The position numbers were made by a program, and so were the translations under genes. A stretch of 64,000 bases of DNA from Phormidium sp. OSCR (GTDB lineage: Bacteria > Cyanobacteriota > Cyanobacteriia > Cyanobacteriales > Geitlerinemataceae). Below the pieces are notes generated by a model. It made no database searches and was not told the DNA's origin. It saw only the letters and a program-made list of their open reading frames with translations. Of the stretch, positions 42,748-51,630 are shown one piece after another (position 1 is the stretch's first letter; every line of letters starts with the position of its first letter). The stretch spans positions 1-64,000 of the forward strand of contig LJZT01000009.1 in assembly GCA_001314905.1 (NCBI GenBank), given 5' to 3'.

Positions 42748-43665
42748 CTAATCTCGGTCAAGTTCCCGGTGACGCTCTCCGGTACAGAGCCAGTAAATGG
42801 GGGACACTAAGCCAAAGGGTCGCCAGAGTTTCGGCTTTTTAATCACTGATGTGGTTCCATCACGCGATCGCCGCAAGCGTTTCGAGTTCGGTTCAGGATA
42901 CTGTCGTCCCAAAATCCCAAAGGCGGAGGTTGTGAAATAATCTACCGAACCATTCCCCCCCCTCGACCAAATCTCCAACTGACTCGACAGTTTAGGAAAA
43001 CGAGCCTTCACCAATTTTTGCGGTTCATGTCGGTTCACCCACAACTCCGACTGTTCACATTTGCTCAATACCAACGCAATCCGTCGCTGTTGGAGTTCGA
43101 CTTGGGAGCGATCGAGTTCCATCAAGAACTTCTCCATCCCCATCGCATAATCCCGGTCTTTGCGATGGGTGGTTCCATCGACGAGAAATAACAACCCCGT
43201 CGCCAAGCAGCAATCCTCTAAATAGTCTTCGAGGCGAGAGTCCCCACTTTTATAGAGTAAATCGCTAAAAAACTCCCCCGCATAGTCCTTACAACTGACA
43301 TTGAGTTGCACCTGTTTTCCTTCCCCCCGTAACCAGGAAAAGCGGTCTTTGAGATTAATACTCAGAGTATAGTCTTTCACCTCATCGATATCTGCATTCA
43401 GATCCGTCGGTTCGAGTTCTAATCCTTGTTCGAGGAGATCTCGCGCTTTCTCAACCAGTTCTTCCCCCTCCTCACCGATGGGGGTCACACTATCGACAGG
43501 ACTGTCGGGATTCGCGTTAGGCCAGTAGGCTAAGGAGGCGAGATAGGCGGTTTTTCCTGAGGCGCGATCGCCGATAATTCGTAGGGTTGAATCACCAGAC
43601 AATGTTTGTGCTGGAGCATCATTCGTGTCAGATGTATCCTTTTTGTTACGGCGAAAAAATTTCAT
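42748..43665 (-). CDS. Small GTPase-like protein C
   Basis: The 305-residue product has a basic N-terminal leader (MKFFRRNKKD) before the G1 motif GDRASGKT (residues 32-39). DYAGE (127-131) serves as G3. The G4 position reads LSKCE in place of NKxD, and G5 is TSAFG. It shares this altered G4 and overall plan with the next gene upstream, so the two are paralogues. It is probably a cytosolic P-loop nucleotide-binding protein of the TRAFAC type. The altered G4 may relax guanine specificity. Confidence 0.8.
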   Translation of the reverse strand: MKFFRRNKKDTSDTNDAPAQTLSGDSTLRIIGDRASGKTAYLASLAYWPNANPDSPVDSVTPIGEEGEELVEKARDLLEQGLELEPTDLNADIDEVKDYTLSINLKDRFSWLRGEGKQVQLNVSCKDYAGEFFSDLLYKSGDSRLEDYLEDCCLATGLLFLVDGTTHRKDRDYAMGMEKFLMELDRSQVELQQRRIALVLSKCEQSELWVNRHEPQKLVKARFPKLSSQLEIWSRGGNGSVDYFTTSAFGILGRQYPEPNSKRLRRSRDGTTSVIKKPKLWRPFGLVSPIYWLCTGERHRELDRD

Positions 43666-43718
43666 AATTGAAGCTAAATGAGGCTGTTCAAGAGCGAGAG
43701 AGAAACCTGAGATCTAAG

Positions 43719-44531
43719 TCAAGAACCATTGAGCCAATAGAGCGGTTCAAGCAAATTATAGGGGTTCCAACAGGGGGGATCTCGTAAAATCGAAGCTCGT
43801 CCATCACTTCCAAACGCATTGACTCGGTTCGGTCGTGGATTATATTTCCCCAATACGCCAAACGTGGACATGGCGAAAAAGCGTAAGTTTTTGGGAGGGA
43901 GTCCTCGTTTAAGAATGTTGAGGGTCTTTTTCAGGTAAACGCCAAATAAATCAATTTCCGGGTCAAGTCGTCCCGGCCAGATTTCTCCCCGTTCACATTT
44001 ACTCATGGCTACGGCTAAGCGATAATTGTGCAAGCGACCTCGTTCATCAAGCATCTCTAAAAAGCGAGCCATGAGTTGACTATAGAAGCGATCGCTGCTA
44101 CTCTCCCATTCAGTAAAAAGTAACAATCCCCCATCCACATCCGACATCAAGCATTCATCGATAAACTCCTCATGAATCGAATCCTCTTCATTGGCGTTGA
44201 TGATTTGCTCAAACACCTCACCAGGATAGTCACGAACATTCAGTTGAATCGAGGTTTTAGGCTTAAATAGCCCCCGATTGGCTTCAATCACAAAGGAGTA
44301 GTAGGGAAGGTCATCGACGGTCTGAATCCCATCCCCTAAGCGAGTTGGTTCTACGGATAATCCCTGTAAAATGGTATTTTCCGCGTTAATGGTCAATTCC
44401 TTCGAGTCTTCATTGACTGGTGTGATGGTATAATTTCGCCCTGAACCTTTGGCTTCAGCAAAGTAGCTGAGTCCTGCTAGATAGGTTGTTTTTCCTGATG
44501 CTCGCGGACCAATAATACAGATGTTACCCAT
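43719..44531 (-). CDS. Small GTPase-like protein B
   Basis: This 270-residue protein has G1 at residues 8-15 (GPRASGKT), G3 DYPGE, G4-like MSKCE and G5-like STFGV. It is paralogous to protein C encoded 53 bases downstream, with the same ending pattern (PLYWL against PIYWL). There is no membrane segment. The shared loss of the NKxD Asp suggests a change in base recognition or a fixed nucleotide state. Confidence 0.8.
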   Translation of the reverse strand: MGNICIIGPRASGKTTYLAGLSYFAEAKGSGRNYTITPVNEDSKELTINAENTILQGLSVEPTRLGDGIQTVDDLPYYSFVIEANRGLFKPKTSIQLNVRDYPGEVFEQIINANEEDSIHEEFIDECLMSDVDGGLLLFTEWESSSDRFYSQLMARFLEMLDERGRLHNYRLAVAMSKCERGEIWPGRLDPEIDLFGVYLKKTLNILKRGLPPKNLRFFAMSTFGVLGKYNPRPNRVNAFGSDGRASILRDPPCWNPYNLLEPLYWLNGS

Positions 44532-44565
44532 GTTAATTCACTCGGTTATGTTGATGATATCAGTC

Positions 44566-45333
44566 TTAGGAGTTTCCTTTAAGGAACGTCCCTAAATAAA
44601 TCCAAGGAAGCTCTAATAACTCACGATTATAAATACTGGTGATAAAACATTTAACCGATACCCCAGATGTTCGCTGATTCAGTTGAGCGATCTGGCGACG
44701 AACGGGACGAAAGAAGCGTTTAAAGATATAATCATTCCGCTGCATCCAGTTCATCCGTGAGTTTTGGGGATGATAGGCCAGTTTCTGAGCTTCTCGTTTA
44801 AGATCAACTCCCTGGAGAAGATCGGCTTTATTGAGACATAGAGCAATATGTTTGATTTGGGAACAGTCATTTTGGAAAAATTCAACCCAGCGATCGAAGC
44901 GTCGAATCCATTGCTGTTGGGTGACGAAATCATCGGGGTTAATATCGGCTCCCTGACTGACAATTTCTCGATAGGGAGGAACCACCAGTAACACTCCCTG
45001 ACAACTTTGAGTGACTGTTAGAAACTGATTCCATTGATCGGCGTTATTTTTTTGCCAAGTAGGACGCCAAATTTCTCCAGGGGTGTCAATCCACTCCGTA
45101 TAAATGGTCTTACGGCGAGTGGGAACGACCACTTCAATGTCCAGGGAACGGTCATGGGTGGATTGAGCGGCCTCTGTCGGTCGCGTTCTCCCCTCGTCAT
45201 CATCATACAAAAGGGCCTTGAGTCCCTCATAGTCCGGTGAGAGAACCTTAACATACTGACCGTTGGGATTGGCGAGTTCTAAGGCCAGAGAGGTTTTCCC
45301 TGTTTCGCGATCGCCAAGATAGATTACACTCAT
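44566..45333 (-). CDS. Small GTPase-like protein A
   Basis: This is about 255 residues from the ATG at 45333, with a GTG one codon earlier. G1 is GDRETGKT, G3 is DTPGE, G4 is a canonical LNKAD and G5 is a TSI-type segment. It is more distant from proteins B and C and looks like a true guanine-specific GTPase. It is the first gene of the minus-strand signalling run; priA on the same strand ends about 200 bases upstream. Confidence 0.82.
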   Translation of the reverse strand: MSVIYLGDRETGKTSLALELANPNGQYVKVLSPDYEGLKALLYDDDEGRTRPTEAAQSTHDRSLDIEVVVPTRRKTIYTEWIDTPGEIWRPTWQKNNADQWNQFLTVTQSCQGVLLVVPPYREIVSQGADINPDDFVTQQQWIRRFDRWVEFFQNDCSQIKHIALCLNKADLLQGVDLKREAQKLAYHPQNSRMNWMQRNDYIFKRFFRPVRRQIAQLNQRTSGVSVKCFITSIYNRELLELPWIYLGTFLKGNS

Positions 45334-45539
45334 CACCCCAATTTCCCGAAAAAACCTTGGTACACCTGTCCAGAATCATCTCTCAGCCAAGCCCCCTAAC
45401 TAGATTGCCCTAGATTGTTGGGTTTGAGTATCCGTGAAAGTACGCAACCACACTGAATGTTCTATCACACTAAAGCGGATAGATAAACCCCGGACTCTCT
45501 GAACTTACCCTAATGCAAGGGATTACGTCTGTCACTTCC

Positions 45540-48020
45540 TCAACCAAAATTTAACGGGTCAACATCCACCGAAAAGCGAACCTTTGGCGGACAGATATCT
45601 CGTAACCGTTGCAACTGAGGTTGCAAGTCCACCCGGTCCTGACTGGGGAACTTCAACAAAATCTGCCAACGATAGCGGTCCGACACCCGCAACACCGCCG
45701 CCGGAACTGGCCCGAGTACCTCATAGCCTCCCGACGCGTCCGACGGAAGTTGCAGCATCTCCCCCATCTGCAACGCCGTGGCTTCGACTAACTCCGCATC
45801 CAACCCACTCAGACGCAACAACACTAACCGGCCATAAGGCGGATAATCCAACGCCTCTCGCTGGTCCAACTCCGCCTCCACAAACTCAGCATAATCATAA
45901 CGCCGAACCGCTTGCACCACGGGGTGTTCCGGCGTATAGGTTTGTAGAATCACCCGTCCAGGGTCGTCCCCTCGTCCGGCCCGGCCCGCCACCTGGGTTA
46001 AGGTTTGAAAGGCCCGTTCCCCGGCCCAATAATCTGAGAGATTCAACAGTCCATCGGCGGCGACAATTCCCACCAAAGACACCGACGGTAAATCTAACCC
46101 CTTGGTTAACATCTGCGTTCCCACTAATAGCTGAGCCTCTCCCTGGGCAAAACGAGTTAACAATGCCCGATGTGCGCCCTTATTTCGGGTAGTATCACTG
46201 TCAAAGCGAAGGGCATTTAACTCAGGGAAATTACGAGCCAGTTCCTGCATAACTCGTTGGGTTCCACTGCCAAAAAACTTGAGATAGGGGGAACCACATT
46301 CAGGACAATTCCGGGGATGTTGGCGAGTGTAACCGCAGTAGTGACAGCGTAATAATTGATTCGCCCCTTCATGGGTATGGTGATAAGAAAGAGAGACGTC
46401 ACAATGGGGACATTCGATAACATAGCCGCAACTGCGACAGGAGACAAAACTACTATGTCCACGGCGATGGATAAATAAAATTCCCTGTTTGCCGGTCTCT
46501 TGTAATCTCCTCAATTCTTGTTGTAATGTGAGGCTAAAAATGGAGCGATTGCCCCGTTTTAGTTCCCCCCGAAGGTCGATAATTTCAATGGGGGGCATCG
46601 GGCGAGATTCAACTCGTTCTGGGAGGGAAAGATAGTGCCGTTGGGGATGAGTTTGGCGACAATCTAACCAGGTGGCTAAGGATGGGGTGGCTGAGCCTAA
46701 AATTAAGGGGCAATCTTCTAATTCAGCCCGCCATTTTGCCACCGTTCGCCCGTGATAGGTGGGGGCGGGACGGTCTTGTTTGAAACTACTATCATGTTCC
46801 TCGTCCAGCACAATTAGCCCGAGACGGGGTAGGGGGGAGAAAATGGCGGATCGGGTTCCGATGACCACTTGCGGCTCTCCTAGGAGCATCTGTCGCCAGG
46901 TATCGAAGCGTTCACCATCGGATAGGGCGCTGTGATACACACAAACGCGATCGCCGAAGCGGGCGCGGAAGCGATCGGTCAGTTGGGGGGTTAAGCCAAT
47001 TTCGGGGACGAGAATTAGGACTGATTTTTGTTGGGCTAAAATGGGGGCGATCGCCTGCAAATAGACCTCAGTTTTCCCAGAACCGGTCACTCCATGTAAC
47101 AACATCTCACAATAGTTAGACTGTTGCAAAATCTGCTGCAAGGCCTGAGATTGCGCCGGGGTTAGGTCCTTGTCCGCATCAGCCGCAACACTGGCCCCCA
47201 CCTCTCGCCGCAACACTTCCCGTCCCTCGACCACGACACAATCGCAACGTTCTAAATTACTAATCGTTGGGCGAGTTGTACGAGCAATTTGTAACAAATC
47301 CGTTAGCCAGAGTTCTCCCCCATGACGTTGTAGGATAATCAGCACTTCTTTCTGACGTTTAGTTAGTTCCGTATAGATAACAGGAGAAACATCGAGAAGA
47401 ATCACAGCCTGTTTCAGTTTTGGTTGGGCGGGTCGGGGGGTTTCAAGGTAACTTTGGGCGTAGTTTCGTTGTACTAAATCTCGAATTCCTCGACTGGCTC
47501 CGGGAATTTTTTGCTGTACATAGGTGGCGCTATAGTTATCAGATTTCCCATTCTCAAGCAGATCGAGAACCCGGCGAGCGATGGGAGACAGGAACTGTTC
47601 TGCACCGGGGGGAATCGCCTCGGAGTTGAGGCGGATGCGGCGTTGCGATCGTTGCAGAAGTCCAGGAGGAAGGGCGACTCGAATCACTTGCATCAGGGGC
47701 GTGTAATAGTACTCTGCCACCTGTTCGAGGAGTTGCCAATAGTTGGGGGGAAAGAAGCCTCGGGTAATGATATCGTCAACGGCTTTGATGCGGCTGGGGT
47801 CTAAATCTAGGGGTGGGCTGCTGCGAAATCCGATGGCGATCGCCCCGACTTGTTGCGAACCAAAGGGAACGCTGAGAATATCCCCCGGTTTCACCTCTAA
47901 TTCCTCAGGAATGGCGTACGTAAACAGTTTTTCCGACCCCGGACAGTCCACGAGAACTTCCACATAGGGGGGTGGTGTGGGGGGTAGATGATAGGGGGCG
48001 ATCGGTTGAGCGACAATCAC
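45540..48020 (-). CDS. priA: Primosomal protein N' (replication restart helicase)
   Basis: PriA recognises stalled forks and loads the replisome. The 826-residue protein (GTG start) contains an N-terminal DNA-binding domain, the Walker A motif GVTGSGKTEVY, DEEHD (Walker B), the zinc-binding insertion with eight Cys (CRSCGY, CPHC, CHYCGY, CPECGS), and helicase motifs V-VI (GTQMLTKGLDL, QVAGRAGRGDD). Length is normal for cyanobacterial PriA. Confidence 0.96.
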   Translation of the reverse strand: MIVAQPIAPYHLPPTPPPYVEVLVDCPGSEKLFTYAIPEELEVKPGDILSVPFGSQQVGAIAIGFRSSPPLDLDPSRIKAVDDIITRGFFPPNYWQLLEQVAEYYYTPLMQVIRVALPPGLLQRSQRRIRLNSEAIPPGAEQFLSPIARRVLDLLENGKSDNYSATYVQQKIPGASRGIRDLVQRNYAQSYLETPRPAQPKLKQAVILLDVSPVIYTELTKRQKEVLIILQRHGGELWLTDLLQIARTTRPTISNLERCDCVVVEGREVLRREVGASVAADADKDLTPAQSQALQQILQQSNYCEMLLHGVTGSGKTEVYLQAIAPILAQQKSVLILVPEIGLTPQLTDRFRARFGDRVCVYHSALSDGERFDTWRQMLLGEPQVVIGTRSAIFSPLPRLGLIVLDEEHDSSFKQDRPAPTYHGRTVAKWRAELEDCPLILGSATPSLATWLDCRQTHPQRHYLSLPERVESRPMPPIEIIDLRGELKRGNRSIFSLTLQQELRRLQETGKQGILFIHRRGHSSFVSCRSCGYVIECPHCDVSLSYHHTHEGANQLLRCHYCGYTRQHPRNCPECGSPYLKFFGSGTQRVMQELARNFPELNALRFDSDTTRNKGAHRALLTRFAQGEAQLLVGTQMLTKGLDLPSVSLVGIVAADGLLNLSDYWAGERAFQTLTQVAGRAGRGDDPGRVILQTYTPEHPVVQAVRRYDYAEFVEAELDQREALDYPPYGRLVLLRLSGLDAELVEATALQMGEMLQLPSDASGGYEVLGPVPAAVLRVSDRYRWQILLKFPSQDRVDLQPQLQRLRDICPPKVRFSVDVDPLNFG

Positions 48021-48140
48021 AGGCGTTTGGCGATGAGGAGCAGCTTGGCTTTGATCTTAATACCAATTCCCCATTCGCACATCACCCGAGCCGTCAAAGT
48101 TATAGTAAAAGGGGAGTTATCACGCAGGAGACTCAGCCCC

Positions 48141-48704
48141 ATGGTTCAAACTCCAGTTCAAGCCATCACCCTAGACAGCTTCCTCGCCCAACCCGAAACC
48201 AAGCCAGCGAGTGAATATATCGAGGGACACATTATTCAGAAGCCCATGCCACAGTGTAAGCATAGTTTTATTCAGTCCGGTTTAGCGGCAACCCTAGATA
48301 TGGCTCTGAGAAAGCCCAAAATTGCCCGCGCTGCAACCGAGTTACGTTGTACCTTTGGCAATAAATCCATTGTCCCAGATATTGTCGTCATCACTTGGGA
48401 TAAGATTCCTCGGGATGAAACCGGGTCAGTCACTAACGGAATTTTCTTTCCTCCCCCTTGGATGATTGAAATTCTCTCCCCCAAGCAATCTCAAAATCTC
48501 CTCACCGGGAAAATTTTGCACTGTTTAGATTCTGGTACAGAATTAGGCTGGATTATCGACCCGGATAGTTTAACCGTTCTCAGCTATCAATCGGGACAGC
48601 AGCCCCAATTTTTTGAGAATCCGACGGACCGATTACCTGTTCCTGAGTTTGCTCAAGACCTGAACATCACGATTGAAGATTTACGAAATTTTATGATGGA
48701 ATAA
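48141..48704 (+). CDS. Uma2 family restriction-endonuclease-fold protein
   Basis: From the ATG at 48141, 187 residues. It has the DUF820/Uma2 plan of a PD-(D/E)XK nuclease fold: SEYIEGHII near the N terminus, a central VPDIVVITW and ILSPKQS with possible catalytic acids, and LGWIIDPDSLTVLSY. Cyanobacteria carry many paralogues with unknown role. Another member begins at 63921. The frame extends upstream without an ATG, so the later start is preferred. Confidence 0.85.
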   Translation: MVQTPVQAITLDSFLAQPETKPASEYIEGHIIQKPMPQCKHSFIQSGLAATLDMALRKPKIARAATELRCTFGNKSIVPDIVVITWDKIPRDETGSVTNGIFFPPPWMIEILSPKQSQNLLTGKILHCLDSGTELGWIIDPDSLTVLSYQSGQQPQFFENPTDRLPVPEFAQDLNITIEDLRNFMME

Positions 48705-49017
48705 ACTGCCCTCTCGTCCTCCAGTAAACCGCTGCCAAATCTCCTCTCCCACTAAGCGATAATCTTTAAGGATTGAACGAGCGTTATAGAGTTTGTCCGC
48801 CGCTGAGACGAGGCGCACCGAAGGAGAGGCCGTTTTCAATGGCATCATGGAGTAGGGCGGCGATCGCCTCATCTTCTGTGGCCCCATACTCTAACGCCTC
48901 ACTGGTGACTCCCAACAGATGAGCAATATAGGGAGCCCCAGATCCCTTGCGAACCTGAGTGTTATGAAGTTCCGTCGCCCAAACAAACGCCTCAGTAAAT
49001 CGTTGTGACAGTACCAT
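48705..49017 (-). pseudogene. Remnant of an HD-domain (RelA/SpoT-like hydrolase) gene
   Basis: The first part reads MVLSQRFTEAFVWATELHN then PYIAHLLGVTSEA and ALLHDAIE, the start of a small HD hydrolase. At about 48830-48845 the reading jumps: the next homologous part (SVRLVSAADKLYNARSI, KDYRLVGEEIWQRFTGG) is in another frame. The middle of the HD domain is missing, so an internal deletion has shifted the frame. The end is also lost near the Uma2 stop. This is a decayed gene, judged from my memory of intact cyanobacterial homologues of about 180-190 residues. Confidence 0.8.
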
Positions 49018-49060
49018 AATTCTTTATTTTTTGCTTAACTAAAACAGAGTCATTTGTTTC

Positions 49061-50761
49061 TCAAAACGGACGATATTCAATGGAGAAATAAACACCATTT
49101 CCCTGCAACGACTCCCCACGATCGCCCACATCGACCAAAGGAATCCCCCAGTCGACCGTGGCGGAGAAATCCGGGGACATCTCCCAGCGTAACCCCACTC
49201 CCGTTCCCAGCAACGTTTGTGGATTGGGAATCTCGCGATCGCTCCCCAAATTCCACACCGTCCCCACATCGAAAAACGGTGCAATCTGGACCAGTCCCAA
49301 CCCTCCGGGATCTCGAATTAAGGGATAGCGAAACTCCAACGACAGCATCACCCCACTATCGCCAACCCGTTGATTTTGCAGATAACCACGAACCGTATCG
49401 GGTCCACCTAAGCCAAACTGGGAAATCGGAAGCAAGGGATCAGCCGCTAACTGAGCCGCCATGCGCGTCACCAAGAGGGTATCCGGGGCCAGCGATCGCA
49501 CCCATTGAAACTGTCCTAACCAGGCGAAAAACAGCCCATCCGGCCCTGTCTCGTTACGGGTTGCATTGAACGCATCAACTCCGAGACTAAACTGCGATCG
49601 CGCCGCCACCACCTCCGCCGGAGAACGAGAAGACCAGTCTTGCGTTAGTTGTAACACCGTTAAATTCGATCGCCCATCTTCAGGTCCGTCGGAAAAGGAA
49701 AACGGCTCATCATCAAACAAAAACGTCCGCGATCGCTGTAACCCCAACGACATCCCCACCCGGAACACATCATTGGAGGTTTCCCAAAGGGGATGAGAGA
49801 CACCCAAACGCCAATCTTCATCCGTTGAGCGAATTTCTAGGACCTCAAACGGCTCCTCCACCACCCGCGATCGCCCCCGCTGATAAGATAACGATAAGCG
49901 AGTATTCTCGGCGTTCACCGGCAGCTCATAGCGAACAAACCCCTCTCGCACCCCTTCTGTAATCCCAAACTCCCCCAACAAAGAATCGCCAATTCCCAAA
50001 GGACTGTAAACCTCCATCTCGACTGAAGGACGTAGTGACCCCACATTGGGAGAATTACGATTAGCTAACTGTAACCGTCCCTCAACGGGGAACGCCTCTG
50101 TCACCGTCAGCTGTAACTCACTTAAACCCGGCCCGCGTCCCGCCATCAACTCGGCCCGAACCGAGGCGATCGCCGGGTCTTGTTGCAACAGTTGTAGAGC
50201 CTGTTCCAACGCCGGTAAACTTAAAGGGGAATCGCTCGCTCGCTCCAAACGGCGACGAATCCACCCCTCTGACAAGCGGCGAACCCCGGTAATCGTTAGC
50301 CGATCTAAACGTCCCTCCACCACCTGCACCTGCACCACCCCATCGCTGACATCCTGTGGCGGAATAAAGGCCCCCGACGTCGTGTAACCATTGGCCACAT
50401 AGAGATCCGTAATGGCCGTACGTAAGTTGATTAACTCTTCAAACACCAGCGATCGCCCCTCATAAGCCGCCGTCAACTCCGCCAACTGCGCCTCCGAAAA
50501 CACCGTATTTCCCAACACCTCAATCTCGCGAACCCAAATCTCAGGGATCTCCTCAGCGGGGCCGTCCCTCTCAGGGGACATCTCTAGCGGTGGAACCAGA
50601 ATATCTGGACTCGGCGGGGGAAGGCGATCCGGGAGGGAAGGTAACTGCGGCGATTGCGGGGGAATCGGTTGAGCCATGGCCTCACAGGACCATCCTACTC
50701 CAGCGGCGATCGCGGCCCCCACCCCAATCCCTCCTCCCCACAGCAAACAGACCAATTTCAT
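49061..50761 (-). CDS. TpsB-type outer-membrane transporter (ShlB/FhaC family)
   Basis: This is a 566-residue protein with a signal peptide and a Pro-rich stretch. A POTRA domain (about 75-150: IWVREIEVLGNTVFSEAQL) and a second POTRA/ShlB part (VRRLSEGWIRRRLERASD) precede a beta-barrel (about 230-566) ending in an aromatic residue (YRPF). TpsB proteins export large TpsA adhesins or enzymes by two-partner secretion across the outer membrane. No filamentous haemagglutinin-like partner is present in the window, so it may serve a distant substrate. Confidence 0.88.
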   Translation of the reverse strand: MKLVCLLWGGGIGVGAAIAAGVGWSCEAMAQPIPPQSPQLPSLPDRLPPPSPDILVPPLEMSPERDGPAEEIPEIWVREIEVLGNTVFSEAQLAELTAAYEGRSLVFEELINLRTAITDLYVANGYTTSGAFIPPQDVSDGVVQVQVVEGRLDRLTITGVRRLSEGWIRRRLERASDSPLSLPALEQALQLLQQDPAIASVRAELMAGRGPGLSELQLTVTEAFPVEGRLQLANRNSPNVGSLRPSVEMEVYSPLGIGDSLLGEFGITEGVREGFVRYELPVNAENTRLSLSYQRGRSRVVEEPFEVLEIRSTDEDWRLGVSHPLWETSNDVFRVGMSLGLQRSRTFLFDDEPFSFSDGPEDGRSNLTVLQLTQDWSSRSPAEVVAARSQFSLGVDAFNATRNETGPDGLFFAWLGQFQWVRSLAPDTLLVTRMAAQLAADPLLPISQFGLGGPDTVRGYLQNQRVGDSGVMLSLEFRYPLIRDPGGLGLVQIAPFFDVGTVWNLGSDREIPNPQTLLGTGVGLRWEMSPDFSATVDWGIPLVDVGDRGESLQGNGVYFSIEYRPF

Positions 50762-50881
50762 GAGTATCGCCCAAACCTATGTGAGTTGACGTCGAGCTAT
50801 TCGTCGTCAGTCTACACAACTTCTGGACAATCAGGACAATTTCATGAGAAAATCTCGGCCAGTTTTATCGAGGCGATCGCA

Positions 50882-51508
50882 TCAACAACCTTGAATAAAT
50901 GCCATCTGCCAAAAAGCATTCTCCTGACGAGCAACCGCTTGAAAAACTGCCTCCGCTTGAGCTTGAACCTCCTGTGATGCCTCTGCTAAGCTTTCGTTAG
51001 CCTGCGCTTCGAGTTGCTTAACATACTCAGTAAATCCCGGATTTCCCCAACGTTGAGCAAACTCATCATAGGGCGAAACCATTGCACCGGGCAGTTGCCA
51101 GCCCTGATTATAGGCTAATTCAATCGCCCACAACGCCGTCCCTTGCACCGCATAAGGTTGCACCGACCAACTGGCCATCAACTGACAATAGGTCTCACAG
51201 GTGGCTTGAGGCGCACTGTCCAAGCTCAACTGACGTTCCTGAGCTTTATCACGAAACCAGGCCAACTCATCGCGAATGGCGTTCAATCCCCCCAGCAGGA
51301 CATCAAAATGAGCCACCGGCGCCGCCGCTAGACTATTAGCCAGAAAGCGAGTGAACTCCGTCACAAACAGATAATCCTGAGTCAGCCAAGTATTAAACTG
51401 TTGCGGCTCAATCGTTCCCGCTTGACAGCGATCGAGAAAGGGATGACGGGTTGCATCCCGCCACAGGTCAGGATAGGTCTCCAGAAGTTGGGCGCAAGTC
51501 AGAGTCAT
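50882..51508 (-). CDS. TenA/THI-4 family protein, lacking the usual catalytic Cys
   Basis: From the ATG at 51508 the product is about 208 residues; the longer frame from 51589 has an unlikely leader. It has the TenA all-helical fold (RHPFLDRCQAGTI, FNTWLTQDYLFV). At the position of the nucleophilic Cys in TenA_C proteins I read ALWAIELAY, as in the Cys-less TenA_E class. TenA enzymes hydrolyse aminopyrimidines to salvage thiamine. thiS lies about 3 kb away beyond uvrA, so a thiamine role fits but is not proven. Divergent from uvrA. Confidence 0.8.
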   Translation of the reverse strand: MTLTCAQLLETYPDLWRDATRHPFLDRCQAGTIEPQQFNTWLTQDYLFVTEFTRFLANSLAAAPVAHFDVLLGGLNAIRDELAWFRDKAQERQLSLDSAPQATCETYCQLMASWSVQPYAVQGTALWAIELAYNQGWQLPGAMVSPYDEFAQRWGNPGFTEYVKQLEAQANESLAEASQEVQAQAEAVFQAVARQENAFWQMAFIQGC

Positions 51509-51630
51509 AGGTCTTTCCAAAGAATCATCCCTTAATTGTAGATAGATAGCGCCTCCGGGCAAAATAGCGAAGATTGCTCCATCGGGCAAGGACTTGCTCT
51601 AAACTGTTAAGGGTTGTATCAAAGGTCGGT

